From contig PNAJ01000022.1 in NCBI GenBank assembly GCA_003170295.1, positions 1-64,000 of the forward strand: a stretch of 64,000 nucleotides of DNA, read 5' to 3'. Source of the stretch: Bryobacterales bacterium (GTDB lineage Bacteria; Acidobacteriota; Terriglobia; Bryobacterales; Bryobacteraceae). Below are positions 17,258 to 24,870 of the stretch, piece by piece; within the stretch, counting starts at the first letter, position 1, and every line of letters begins with the position of its first letter. Below the pieces are notes generated by a model. That model searched no databases. It saw only the letters and a program-made list of their open reading frames with translations, and was not told the origin of the DNA. A program made the position numbers and the translations under genes.

Positions 17258-17411
17258 AACTGCGGAACGCAGCGATCAAACTCGCTTCCATCTCGTGAAA
17301 TCGCTTTGTCAGATCCTCGCGCACCCCGGCCAAGGCTTCGGTTAGCTCAAACTTCAGTTCCATCACCGTGGCATCGAGATCGGCTTTTGTGATTTCATCT
17401 CCATCGTTCAT
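17250..17411 (-). CDS. Small charged helical protein, 53 residues
   Basis: A short frame encodes a 53-residue acidic protein (MNDGDEITKADLDATVMELK at its start) predicted to be almost all helix, with heptad-like spacing of Leu and Val, so it may form a coiled coil. Its TAA lies inside ATGACTAA, overlapping the ATG of the M20 gene by eight bases, which suggests translational coupling. The function is unknown. The evidence is the coupled start/stop arrangement and the sensible composition, not a recognised family. Confidence 0.5.
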   Translation of the reverse strand: MNDGDEITKADLDATVMELKFELTEALAGVREDLTKRFHEMEASLIAAFRSYD

Positions 17412-17430
17412 GATGCCCGCTATTATACGC

Positions 17431-18030
17431 TCACATCTCGCGGCGATTTTCCAGGGATTTTGAGATGGTTACTTCGTCGGCGAATTCAATGTCGCTGCCA
17501 ACCGGGATTCCCATCGCGATTCGCGTTACTTTCAGGCCTAGAGGTTTTAGCAAGCGCGAAAGGTAGACCGCGGTTGCTTCGCCTTCTACTGTTGGATTCG
17601 TGGCCAGGATGATTTCTTTCACATCGCCTTTCGCGATGCGGTCTAGCAGGCCCTTGATCTTCAGTTGTTCGGGGCCGATGCCGCGCAACGGGGAAATTGC
17701 GCCGTGGAGGACATGGTAGATGCCTTCGAAGGTGCGGGTGGTTTCGATGGGCAGGACGTTATGAGGCTCCTCGACCACGCAGACTTGCGTTTGGTCGCGG
17801 TGCGGATCGCGGCAATAGGAGCAGAGTTCGCCGTCGCTGATGTTGTTGCACTCTGCGCAGATTCCCAGGTTGTCTTTGACATCAAGCATCGCCTGCGCCA
17901 GGCGGGCGGCATCGTCGCGGGAGTTGCGTAGCACGTAAAACGCGATTCTCTGCGCGGATTTCTGGCCGATGCCGGGCAGACGGCGGAACTCCTCGATGAG
18001 GCGTTGGAGCGGCGCGGCGAAGTCGGACAT
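17431..18030 (-). CDS. recR: Recombination mediator RecR
   Basis: This 199-residue protein works in RecFOR loading of RecA at single-strand gaps. The helix-hairpin-helix region ([20 protein letters not shown]) is at the N-terminus. The four-Cys zinc finger ([16 protein letters not shown]) is near residue 57, and the Toprim domain has VVEEPHNV and [14 protein letters not shown]. It ends the ffs-dnaX-ybaB-recR block and abuts ybaB with no gap. Confidence 0.97.
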   Translation of the reverse strand: MSDFAAPLQRLIEEFRRLPGIGQKSAQRIAFYVLRNSRDDAARLAQAMLDVKDNLGICAECNNISDGELCSYCRDPHRDQTQVCVVEEPHNVLPIETTRTFEGIYHVLHGAISPLRGIGPEQLKIKGLLDRIAKGDVKEIILATNPTVEGEATAVYLSRLLKPLGLKVTRIAMGIPVGSDIEFADEVTISKSLENRREM

Positions 18031-18339
18031 TTACAAGAGTCCTGGCGGTAAGCCCATTCCACCGAGCATGCCGCCCATAATTTTCTGGCTCTGCTCTTCG
18101 ACTTTTTTCGTCGCCTCGTTACATGCGGCCATCACGAGATCTTGCAGCATTTCGACATCGCCCGCGACTTCGGGGTCGATCTTCACGCCGAGCACGTTCT
18201 TATTACCGTCCATTTTCACGGTCACCATGCCTCCGCCAGCCGAGGCCTCGACGCGAATCTGCGCGATCTCCTCCTGCATCTTGGCTTGCATCTTCTGGGC
18301 CTGCTGCATCATGGCCTGCATGTTTCCTGGCATTTTCAT
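18031..18339 (-). CDS. ybaB: YbaB/EbfC family nucleoid-associated protein
   Basis: The protein has 102 residues. The N-terminal helix (MQAMMQQAQKMQAKMQEEIAQ) and the central AGGGMVTVKMDGN beta segment are characteristic. The family forms tweezer-like dimers that bind DNA. Position between dnaX and recR is conserved across bacteria and supports the call. Confidence 0.95.
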   Translation of the reverse strand: MKMPGNMQAMMQQAQKMQAKMQEEIAQIRVEASAGGGMVTVKMDGNKNVLGVKIDPEVAGDVEMLQDLVMAACNEATKKVEEQSQKIMGGMLGGMGLPPGLL

Positions 18340-18372
18340 AGTCGCCTCACGCGTCCATTGAATATATCCCGC

Positions 18373-19917
18373 TCACGCGTCCTTTAAATTTCGCACGGTT
18401 CGGACCTGGCTGTCCGGGAACAGTTCCTGGAACCGTTTTACTTCTGGATGCTCGAGCGCGCGCGCGGCCACTTCGTCAGCTTTCGGAGCTGCTGCTGGAG
18501 TTGGTACGCGCTCCGTTTCGCCGACCTTGATGGTCACCTTCACCGGCCTGCCCACGACACGATGGACTACCGCAGTAAAGTCGCCATGCTTAAAATTCAT
18601 CGCGTAGAGCTTCGGGGTGGTGACGATCAATTCGGTGGCCGATTCGGTCAGTTCGGAGTGCTCGAGCGCGTCGGCGACGTAGGTTTGTTTTTCGTCGAGA
18701 AGCGCGGCGTGGAGTCGCGAGCGCGTCGACACATCGGCAGCCGCCGCTGGCGCAGATCTGGTCGGAGGAATTGGTTTCGGAGGAGCGGGCGCGCCACCGA
18801 TGCCCGCTATGGCTTCCTCAATCGACTGCAAGCGGCCCGCGTGGACCAGCCGCAACAAACCGAGTTCAAGATGCAGCCTCGGCTGCAACGAACTTTGCAA
18901 ATCGCGGAACAGGTCGAGGGTCAGCCGCAGATGACGGGTCAGATCCTCCTCACTGAACTGCGCCGCGACGTTGCCCAACGCCTCTTGCTCCGGAGGCGAA
19001 GCGGCAACCAGCTTGGTGACGCCTCCGGAAATCTTGACGACGAGCAGATTGCGGAAATAGCGGGACAGTTCGCGTGAAAAGTGTTGCAGGCTGCGGCCGT
19101 TGGCTTCCAGATCGGCCACGACATCGAGCATCGCCTTGGAATCGCCAGCAACCAGAGCGCCTGCCACCGCACCGAGCGAGTCGAGCGAAAACATCCCAAG
19201 CAAATTGCGGACTTCGACCGCTTTCAACTCCGTCCCGCAGCAGGCGATGGCTTGATCGAGAGCTGAGAGCGAATCGCGAACGCTGCCTTCACCGGCTTGC
19301 GCGAGCACGCTGAACGTCTCGGCGTCGGCGGTGATGCCCTCTTGCGCGGCGATCCATTGCATGCGCTCGACTAACTGCGCGAAGTCGACCGAACGAAAGC
19401 TGAACTGCTGGCAGCGGGAGACGATGGTCGCGGGAATTTTGTGAGACTCCGTGGTGCAGAGGATGAAGACGACCCACTCGGGGGGCTCCTCCAGAGTCTT
19501 TAGAAGGGCGTTGAAGGCCTCGCTGGTGATCTGGTGCGCTTCATCGACGATGAAGACCTTATAGCGATCGCGCGCGGGACGGTAGCGGACGTTTTCGCGT
19601 AATTCGCGCATTTCATTGATGCCGCGATTTGAGGCGGCGTCGATTTCAATGACGTCGGGCGCGCCGCCGCTGGCGGTTTCAAGACAGCTCGCACACACGC
19701 CGCAGGGATTGGCTGTCGGTCCTTGAATGCAGTTGAGGCAGCGGGCCATGATGCGCGCGACCGTGGTTTTTCCAGTGCCTCGCTGACCGGAAAAAATGTA
19801 GCCGTGGGCTATGCGGCGCTGCGCGATGGCGTTTTCCAGCGTGGTTTTGACGTGTTCCTGGCCGATGAGCTCCGCAAACGTCTGCGGCCGGTACTTGCGA
19901 GCGATGACTTGATACAT
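18373..19917 (-). CDS. dnaX: DNA polymerase III subunit gamma/tau
   Basis: This 514-residue clamp-loader ATPase begins MYQVIARKYRPQTFAELIGQ at the ATG at 19917, the usual start; an upstream in-frame extension would run into the SRP RNA. Walker A is GQRGTGKTT, the four zinc Cys are in CLNCIQGPTANPCGVCASCL, Walker B is VFIVDEAH, and sensor 1 follows in FILCTTES. Domain III is complete. The C-terminal part is shorter than E. coli tau (643 residues) and proline/alanine-rich near 400. No slippery poly-A/T frameshift signal was noticed, so a separate gamma form is not predicted. Confidence 0.96.
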   Translation of the reverse strand: MYQVIARKYRPQTFAELIGQEHVKTTLENAIAQRRIAHGYIFSGQRGTGKTTVARIMARCLNCIQGPTANPCGVCASCLETASGGAPDVIEIDAASNRGINEMRELRENVRYRPARDRYKVFIVDEAHQITSEAFNALLKTLEEPPEWVVFILCTTESHKIPATIVSRCQQFSFRSVDFAQLVERMQWIAAQEGITADAETFSVLAQAGEGSVRDSLSALDQAIACCGTELKAVEVRNLLGMFSLDSLGAVAGALVAGDSKAMLDVVADLEANGRSLQHFSRELSRYFRNLLVVKISGGVTKLVAASPPEQEALGNVAAQFSEEDLTRHLRLTLDLFRDLQSSLQPRLHLELGLLRLVHAGRLQSIEEAIAGIGGAPAPPKPIPPTRSAPAAAADVSTRSRLHAALLDEKQTYVADALEHSELTESATELIVTTPKLYAMNFKHGDFTAVVHRVVGRPVKVTIKVGETERVPTPAAAPKADEVAARALEHPEVKRFQELFPDSQVRTVRNLKDA

Positions 19918-19930
19918 GGAGGGATTATGC

Positions 19931-20034
19931 CAAGCCCCGGGTGATCCGCGGCACACGAGTTAAACCGCTACCGTTGCTTCCTTCCGGACCTGGCGGGGTT
20001 CGCAGCCGCCCGTTGCACGAAGCCCGGAGCCTGA
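19931..20034 (-). ncRNA. ffs: Signal recognition particle RNA (small bacterial type)
   Basis: On the minus strand the RNA contains the SRP core CCAGGTCCGGAAGGAAGC, which holds the GGAA tetraloop and symmetric internal loop that bind Ffh. The downstream GTGTGCCG element matches the 4.5S pattern. The two ends pair (GCTCCGGG with CCCGGGGC), giving a roughly 104-base hairpin. Ends are estimated from pairing. It lies just upstream of dnaX, the order found in many bacteria (scr/ffs-dnaX-ybaB-recR). Confidence 0.92.
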
Positions 20035-20063
20035 CAAACTATGAGTTTATCAGATGCGCGCAC

Positions 20064-20092
20064 TTGTACATTTCAAGGCACAGGTGTACTAT
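20064..20092 (+). promoter_or_regulatory. Promoter of the toxin-antitoxin pair with GTAC half-sites
   Basis: TTGTAC and TACTAT are separated by 17 bases, a fair sigma-70-type promoter ending 12 bp before the toxin ATG. GTAC occurs three times in this region (20066, 20086, 20098), which may mark binding sites for the HTH antitoxin. This is position-based inference. Confidence 0.4.
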
Positions 20093-20104
20093 ATAAGGTA
20101 CAGG

Positions 20105-20461
20105 ATGGCGGACAGTCCTCAGCCGCATAAGATCCCGTTGATTTTTTACCGCTCGCAGCCTGGACATGAGCCTGTGCGGGAGTGGCTGAAGGCGCTGCCG
20201 GAAGCGGAGTGACACGCGATTGGGAAGGACTTGTTGCGAGCGCAATGGCGATGGCCGGTGGGTATGCCGCTGTGCCGCGCGCTGGGAGATGGCTTGTGGG
20301 AGATTCGCACGGACCTCCCCACGAAGCGGACGGCGCGCGTGCTGCTCTGCCTTTACCGCGAGTACTTGGTCGCGCTGCACGGGTTTATCAAGAAAACGCG
20401 CACGGCGCCGGATGATGATTTGGAATTGGCGCGCAAGCGTCAAAAGGAGTTGGAGCGATGA
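20105..20461 (+). pseudogene. RelE/HigB-type (Gp49-like) toxin with an internal TGA
   Basis: The frame encodes a 118-residue phage-derived Gp49-like/HigB toxin: an N-terminal IFYRSQPGHEPVREWLK, then HAIGKDLLRAQWRWPVGMPL, GDGLWEIRTDL and VLLCLYREYLVALHGFIKK. A TGA at 20210-20212 interrupts it just before HAIG, where relatives usually have Arg; CGA to TGA is a single transition. Downstream the frame is fully conserved to a TGA overlapping the antitoxin start by four bases. Selenocysteine is unlikely because no Cys is expected there. The toxin is probably inactive, leaving an orphan antitoxin. Confidence 0.8.
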
Positions 20462-20736
20462 GCAAGAAGCATATGGGTTCGAGCATCGACGACTTCCTCA
20501 AGGAGGAAGGCATCTTTGAAGAAACGCAAGCGCAGGCGGTGAAGGAGGTGGTGGCGTGGCAGCTCGCCGAGGCCATGAAGAAACAGAAAATCTCCAAGAA
20601 CAAGATGGCGGCGCTGCTCAAGACGAGCCGCACGCAGGTAGACCGGCTGCTCGATCCGAAAAACGACATCACGCTTTCCAGCCTGCAGAGGGCGGCGGCG
20701 ATGGTTGGACGCCGGGTCTCGATTGAACTGGTTTAG
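20458..20736 (+). CDS. XRE-family helix-turn-helix antitoxin
   Basis: The protein has 92 residues. The HTH is in the middle (ISKNKMAALLKTSRTQVDRL, then DITLSSLQRAAAMVGRRVSI), typical of antitoxins paired with Gp49-like toxins. The ATG overlaps the toxin stop (ATGA). It is intact although the toxin is interrupted. It probably represses its own promoter. Confidence 0.88.
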   Translation: MSKKHMGSSIDDFLKEEGIFEETQAQAVKEVVAWQLAEAMKKQKISKNKMAALLKTSRTQVDRLLDPKNDITLSSLQRAAAMVGRRVSIELV

Positions 20737-20894
20737 AGGGCTTGCTTGGGGACCTAGCGGCGTTTGCAGCCGCCCGCAGCCGCGAGCAATGCGCAGAAAC
20801 TGGTTAGGTGACCCGCTCCTCACAAGGTCCTAATGTTATGGGACAATCGCGATTCCCGGATGGGATCTCGGTAGTCCCATATTAGAATCTTCCT

Positions 20895-21765
20895 ATGTTG
20901 TTACGCCGTCCAGAGTCCCGACAAGGGACGGACCTTCCCGTCCGTCAATGGATCAAGGACCATGACAAACAGTTCCAAGCGGAGGGCTACATGGTGATAC
21001 GAAATGTCGTCCCTGCAAGCATCACTGGCAATGCAGTTCGTGAGATTGCCGCGTTCGTTGGTGCCGACCTGGCTAACAGCGCGACATGGTATGGCGGCGC
21101 ACCGGAGACTCGACGGCATTGTACCGATGCACCATGCCCAGTCTTTGTGGGACATCCGGCAGTCCCCGAATCTCTACCAGGTGTTCGGGGAGTTCTTTGG
21201 AAGCCCACGGCTCATGGTGGATATCAACCGGTGTATTTTTCGCCCCCCAGTCCATCCGCGCTTGCCGGCCATCAGTCACGGAAGTATTCACTGGGACACC
21301 GACCCGAGGGTGCCGGGACCGGGTTCGTTGCAGGCCGTCGTATTGTTGACCGACGTTCGCCGCAATGGGGGTGGTTTCCAGTGCGTTCCTGAGGTTTATC
21401 GAAAACTGGACGCCTGACTTGAACGGTACGCGCTCCGGGACGATTTTGATTTCTTCAATCCTGGGTTGAACCACTGGAAGACGACACAAATCGAGGGTAA
21501 GGCGGGCGACGTCATTTTGTGGTCGACCAAGCTGCCGCACGGCACTGCAACCAATTTGTCAAACCGCCCAAGGATCGCTGCGTTCGTTTCGATGGAGCCT
21601 GCCGCCGATGACGTGCAACTTCGAGAGTCGATGAAGACTTGGTGGCTGACAAAACGAGCGCCGGATTACTGGCGAGGTCTGCCCGGACAAGTCGATCCTG
21701 AGCCGGGAGTTCCCGCGGTGCTTTCTGAGCTGGGCCAGAAGCTTATCGGAGTATTGCCCTGGTAG
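20895..21765 (+). pseudogene. Phytanoyl-CoA dioxygenase (PhyH)-like, frameshift plus internal TGA
   Basis: Three frame segments join into about 290 residues of a PhyH-type Fe(II)/2-oxoglutarate oxygenase. The first (from 20895) has FQAEGYMVIRNVVP and ends at TWYGG. After a +1 shift near 21111 the text continues DGIVPMHHAQSLWDIRQ and SHGSIHWDTDPR, which has the iron-binding H-x-D. A TGA at 21415-21417 follows KLDA, and the same frame resumes LERYALRDDFDFFNPGLNHW, then DVILWSTKLPHGTATN with the distal iron His. The TGA probably replaced TGG (Trp). The iron ligands survive, so the loss may be recent or partly a sequence error. Confidence 0.75.
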
Positions 21766-21943
21766 GATGACGGCTGCCGTGAGGGATGCGAGCTACCCCA
21801 GAAGAGGAAGCTCTCAGCGCGACAGCATTCGGAGATTCGAAATATGATTGCCAAGGGCGACAAGACTGTCCTACGCCAAATAATCTGCAAAGTGAGACGT
21901 TCTGCCAACTGTAGCGCCCCTGAACCTATGCCATTTTTTTTCA

Positions 21944-21998
21944 TTGACACAGCCTTGAAGCAATGCTACATTTGCAGCACATGCTGCTTTTGCAGCAT
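21944..21998 (+). promoter_or_regulatory. Promoter with tandem BlaI-type operators
   Basis: TTGACA (21944-21949) and TACATT (21967-21972) have ideal 17-bp spacing. Two adjacent 18-bp dyads follow: ATGCTAC-N4-GCAGCAC (21963-21980), overlapping the -10, and the perfect ATGCTGC-N4-GCAGCAT (21981-21998), covering the likely start of transcription. The start codon is at 22005. This is the layout of a BlaI/MecI autorepressed promoter. Confidence 0.75.
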
Positions 21999-22004
21999 AT
22001 CGTT

Positions 22005-22400
22005 ATGAAGAAGAAATTGCCTGACCTGAATTTGAGCCGCCGCGAGCGGCAGATGATGGATATTCTTTATCAACGCGGGCGCGCTACAGCGGCGGAGGTT
22101 CATGAGTTGCTGCCTGATCCCCCGTCGTATTCGGCGGTGCGGGCAAAGCTGAGTGTGCTTGAAGAAAAGGGGCATATCCGGCACGAGGCGCAGGCGGCGC
22201 GCTATATTTATGCGCCTGTGGTCGCGCGCGACCGGGCTAAGGAGTCCGCGCTGCGGCATCTGATATCGACGTTTTTCGACAACTCGGCGGAGCAGGCGAT
22301 GACGGCGCTGCTGGAGTTGAAACCGGGCAAGTTTTCGCGGGAGAGGCTGGACAGTCTTTCAAGACTGATTGAAGCGAAGAAGCAAGGAGACAGATCATGA
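22005..22400 (+). CDS. BlaI/MecI/CopY-family transcriptional repressor
   Basis: The protein has 131 residues. The winged helix spans LSRRERQMMDILYQRGRATA, then AEVHELLPDPPSYSAVRAKL, then SVLEEKGHIRH, closely like BlaI. The C-terminal dimerisation part has LISTFFDNSAEQAMTALLE. I chose the ATG at 22005 because the frame upstream is occupied by the operator. It overlaps the M56 gene by four bases. Repression of its own operon through the two dyads is strongly suggested. Induction would follow proteolysis triggered by the M56 partner. Confidence 0.93.
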   Translation: MKKKLPDLNLSRRERQMMDILYQRGRATAAEVHELLPDPPSYSAVRAKLSVLEEKGHIRHEAQAARYIYAPVVARDRAKESALRHLISTFFDNSAEQAMTALLELKPGKFSRERLDSLSRLIEAKKQGDRS

Positions 22401-23956
22401 CGTTTTTATTCGACGTTGGGGTGAAGGCCACGGTGGCGCTGGGGCTCGCGTTTCTAGTCGCGCTCGCGTTGCGGAGGGGCTCGGCTTCTCTGCGGTACGC
22501 GATGTGGATTTGCGCGCTGGCGGCGGTGCTTGTGCTGCCGCTGGCGTCGCTTATTGGACCGGGATGGAATATCGATCGCGGCGCGGGGCAGGTAATCCAA
22601 CAGGCGCAGCCTTCGGTCTCGGTTGTGGTTCATGCTGTGCGTCCCGCCTCGGCTCCGTCCTGGCCGCTGACGGTGATGGTCTGGATCGCTGGCACGATTG
22701 CGATGCTGGGGCGCGTCGCGCTGGGACACTGGCGCGTACGTTCGCTTTTCGGAGCCGCGGAGGAGATTCGCGATTCGCGATGGCTTGTGCTTGCGGGAGA
22801 AACCGCGGCGAGCATCGGGCTCCGGCGTGCCGTCATTCTGAAACGCAGCACGGCTACCGATGTTCCGCTCAGCTACGGACTGTTTCATGCGACGGTGCTC
22901 TTACCCGGCGAATCCGATCAGTGGGGCGAAGAGCGCCGGCGCATCGTTCTCGCTCATGAGATGATTCATGCGCGGCGGCTCGATTCGCTGTGGGGATTGC
23001 TCGGGCAGCTCGCAGTCGCGATGTACTGGTTTCATCCGCTGGCGTGGCTCGCGGCGGCGCGGATGAAGAGGGAGCAAGAGCGGTCGTGCGACGATGCGGT
23101 GGTCGCGGCGGGAACGGCGAGCACGGTATACGCGGCGCATTTAGTCGATCTGGCGCGCTCCATTGCGATTCCGGAACCGGCGCTGGGGATGGCGGAGAGG
23201 TTCGATCTGGAGGGACGGGTCCACGCACTGCTCGATCCGGCGCGCAAACGCAACGCGGTCAGCCGGAGACTCTGCGCTGCGATGTTCGCAGTCGCGTTGG
23301 CGCTGATGGTTCCGTTGGCCGCGGTTCGCGCGCAATCGCCGGCCTCCATTAGCGGAACGGTGTTTGACCCGAGCGGCGCGGTTGTTCCGAGAGCGACCAT
23401 CACTTTAAAGAGCATCGGGGGGCCGAACGAGGAGCTTGCGCATGCCAATGCCGCGGGGCAGTACAAGCTGCAAGGCATCGCTCCCGGCGAATACCTGGTC
23501 AAAGTTTCGACCCCCGGATTTGCGATGTACCAGAAGACCATCTCGATTGAGGCTGGAGCGGCTGCGACGGTGAATGTGAATCTCGCGCTCGGCGAGATTT
23601 TGGAAAACGTCGATATCGTGGGGAAACGGCCGGAATCGGCGGCGCGGCCCGCGGCGACTCCGAAACCCATTCGCGTGGGCGGAAATGTGCAGCCGGTCAA
23701 ACTGATCTCCAAAGTGAATCCCGCCTATCCGGCCGATGCGCAGGCGGAGGGAGTGGAGGGCACGGTGCTGCTGCGCGCGGTGGTTTCCAAAGACGGCAGC
23801 CTGCTGAGCATCAAATCGATCAGCAACGGCGTCGATCCGAGATTGGTGAGCGCGGCGAAGGCGGCGGTGCCGCTGTGGCGCTATGAGCCGACGTTGCTCA
23901 ACGGAGAGCCGGTCGAAGTGGTGACCACCATCGCGGTGACGTTCCGGTTGAACTAG
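22397..23956 (+). CDS. BlaR1-like M56 metalloprotease with carboxypeptidase-regulatory and TonB C-terminal domains
   Basis: The protein has 519 residues. Three or four membrane helices precede the zinc motif HEMIH (187-191) in an M56 peptidase domain, with ERSCDDAVV as the downstream zinc-ligand region. A further helix (about 293-312) leads to the periplasm. There, instead of a penicillin-binding sensor, it has a CarboxypepD_reg-like beta domain (about 317-397, ISGTVFDPSGAVVPRATITL) and a TonB C-terminal-like domain (about 435-519, VNPAYPADAQAEGVEGTVLL). Such M56-TonB proteins are common in Acidobacteria. The signal sensed is unknown; no beta-lactamase gene is nearby. Confidence 0.9.
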   Translation: MTFLFDVGVKATVALGLAFLVALALRRGSASLRYAMWICALAAVLVLPLASLIGPGWNIDRGAGQVIQQAQPSVSVVVHAVRPASAPSWPLTVMVWIAGTIAMLGRVALGHWRVRSLFGAAEEIRDSRWLVLAGETAASIGLRRAVILKRSTATDVPLSYGLFHATVLLPGESDQWGEERRRIVLAHEMIHARRLDSLWGLLGQLAVAMYWFHPLAWLAAARMKREQERSCDDAVVAAGTASTVYAAHLVDLARSIAIPEPALGMAERFDLEGRVHALLDPARKRNAVSRRLCAAMFAVALALMVPLAAVRAQSPASISGTVFDPSGAVVPRATITLKSIGGPNEELAHANAAGQYKLQGIAPGEYLVKVSTPGFAMYQKTISIEAGAAATVNVNLALGEILENVDIVGKRPESAARPAATPKPIRVGGNVQPVKLISKVNPAYPADAQAEGVEGTVLLRAVVSKDGSLLSIKSISNGVDPRLVSAAKAAVPLWRYEPTLLNGEPVEVVTTIAVTFRLN

Positions 23957-24858
23957 CCTAAATAGTCGAAAAGACTGGTTCTAGGGATTTGTTGGAAGGC
24001 CTGGAGAGCGGCCTTCTGCTCGGTCTGTGCTTGGGTCAGATCCAGAATCGATTTCGTCATGTCGGCGTCCTGTAAACCGCTGATCTGGACCTGCAACTGC
24101 GTGGTCAGGGTCGCGGCGGAGGTGGTCGCGGCGGCGACGGAATCCTGCACGGTGCCGTAGAAGGCAAGCTGAGTATTGACAAACGTGCCGACACCCGCGA
24201 GCGCGCTGTTGGCGGTGGCGACGGCTGTATCGTTGTTGCTGTAAAGCGCCGCCACCAAGTTATTGATCGACGTGAAGACGTTGGTGGTTGGGTCGGTCGA
24301 ATCGAAAATCTGCTGCGCGGTCAGGGCTACGGGAAACGTGGTCCCATTGGGCGACTGGATGGTGCGGGTCGAGGTCGATCCCGCATAGGTGCTGACCGGA
24401 TCGGGCTGCGTGATATCGAAGGTATAGGGCTGAGTCTGGTCCGTATCGCCCGCGAAAATGTGGCGGCCGTTCACGGACGTGTTGGCGAGGCCCACCATTT
24501 GCTGCTCGATCGACTGTAACTGCTGCGCGATCACGATTCTGCCTGAGGCGGTCTGGGTACTGGAGGCACCCTCAGCCGACAGACTCTGCACCTGATCGTA
24601 GAGCGTGGTTGCAGTCGAGACTGCCTGCTCGGCGGTATTTACCTCGGTCGACACTTGCCCCAGATTCGTCGTGACCTGCTGCGCGGTATTGAGATTCGCT
24701 CTGGCTTGCAACAGGGCCGAGATGACGTCGGGCGAGTCCGAGACGACGTTTACGCGGAGACCTGTCGAAAGCTCGGTCTGGGCTTGGGTCATCTCGTCCG
24801 AGATCCGGTTGATGTTGTTCAGAAATTCTTGCGCCGGGGGCTGGAGACTGGAAATCAT
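23953..24858 (-). CDS. flgL: Flagellar hook-associated protein 3
   Basis: The protein has 301 residues, a normal FlgL length. The flagellin-like N-terminus (NNINRISDEMTQAQTELSTG) and C-terminus (ILDLTQAQTEQKAALQAFQQ) form the D0/D1 coiled-coil pair. The middle has NGRHIFAGDTDQTQPY. FlgL joins the hook-filament junction to the flagellin filament. It is the last gene of the flgM-flgN-flgK-flgL run, 12 bp after flgK, and its end overlaps the convergent M56 gene by four bases. Confidence 0.94.
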   Translation of the reverse strand: MISSLQPPAQEFLNNINRISDEMTQAQTELSTGLRVNVVSDSPDVISALLQARANLNTAQQVTTNLGQVSTEVNTAEQAVSTATTLYDQVQSLSAEGASSTQTASGRIVIAQQLQSIEQQMVGLANTSVNGRHIFAGDTDQTQPYTFDITQPDPVSTYAGSTSTRTIQSPNGTTFPVALTAQQIFDSTDPTTNVFTSINNLVAALYSNNDTAVATANSALAGVGTFVNTQLAFYGTVQDSVAAATTSAATLTTQLQVQISGLQDADMTKSILDLTQAQTEQKAALQAFQQIPRTSLFDYLG

Positions 24859-24870
24859 AAAAACCTCTGT

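Noticed and set aside
20210..20212. TGA in the toxin gene as another selenocysteine codon
   Set aside because: The position corresponds to Arg in relatives (CGA to TGA), no Cys is expected there, and no SECIS-like hairpin was noticed.
21415..21417. TGA in the PhyH-like gene as selenocysteine or as Trp in a changed genetic code
   Set aside because: Many intact genes here stop with TGA (motA and sucC among them), so TGA is a normal stop. The gene also carries a frameshift, which fits decay or sequence error.
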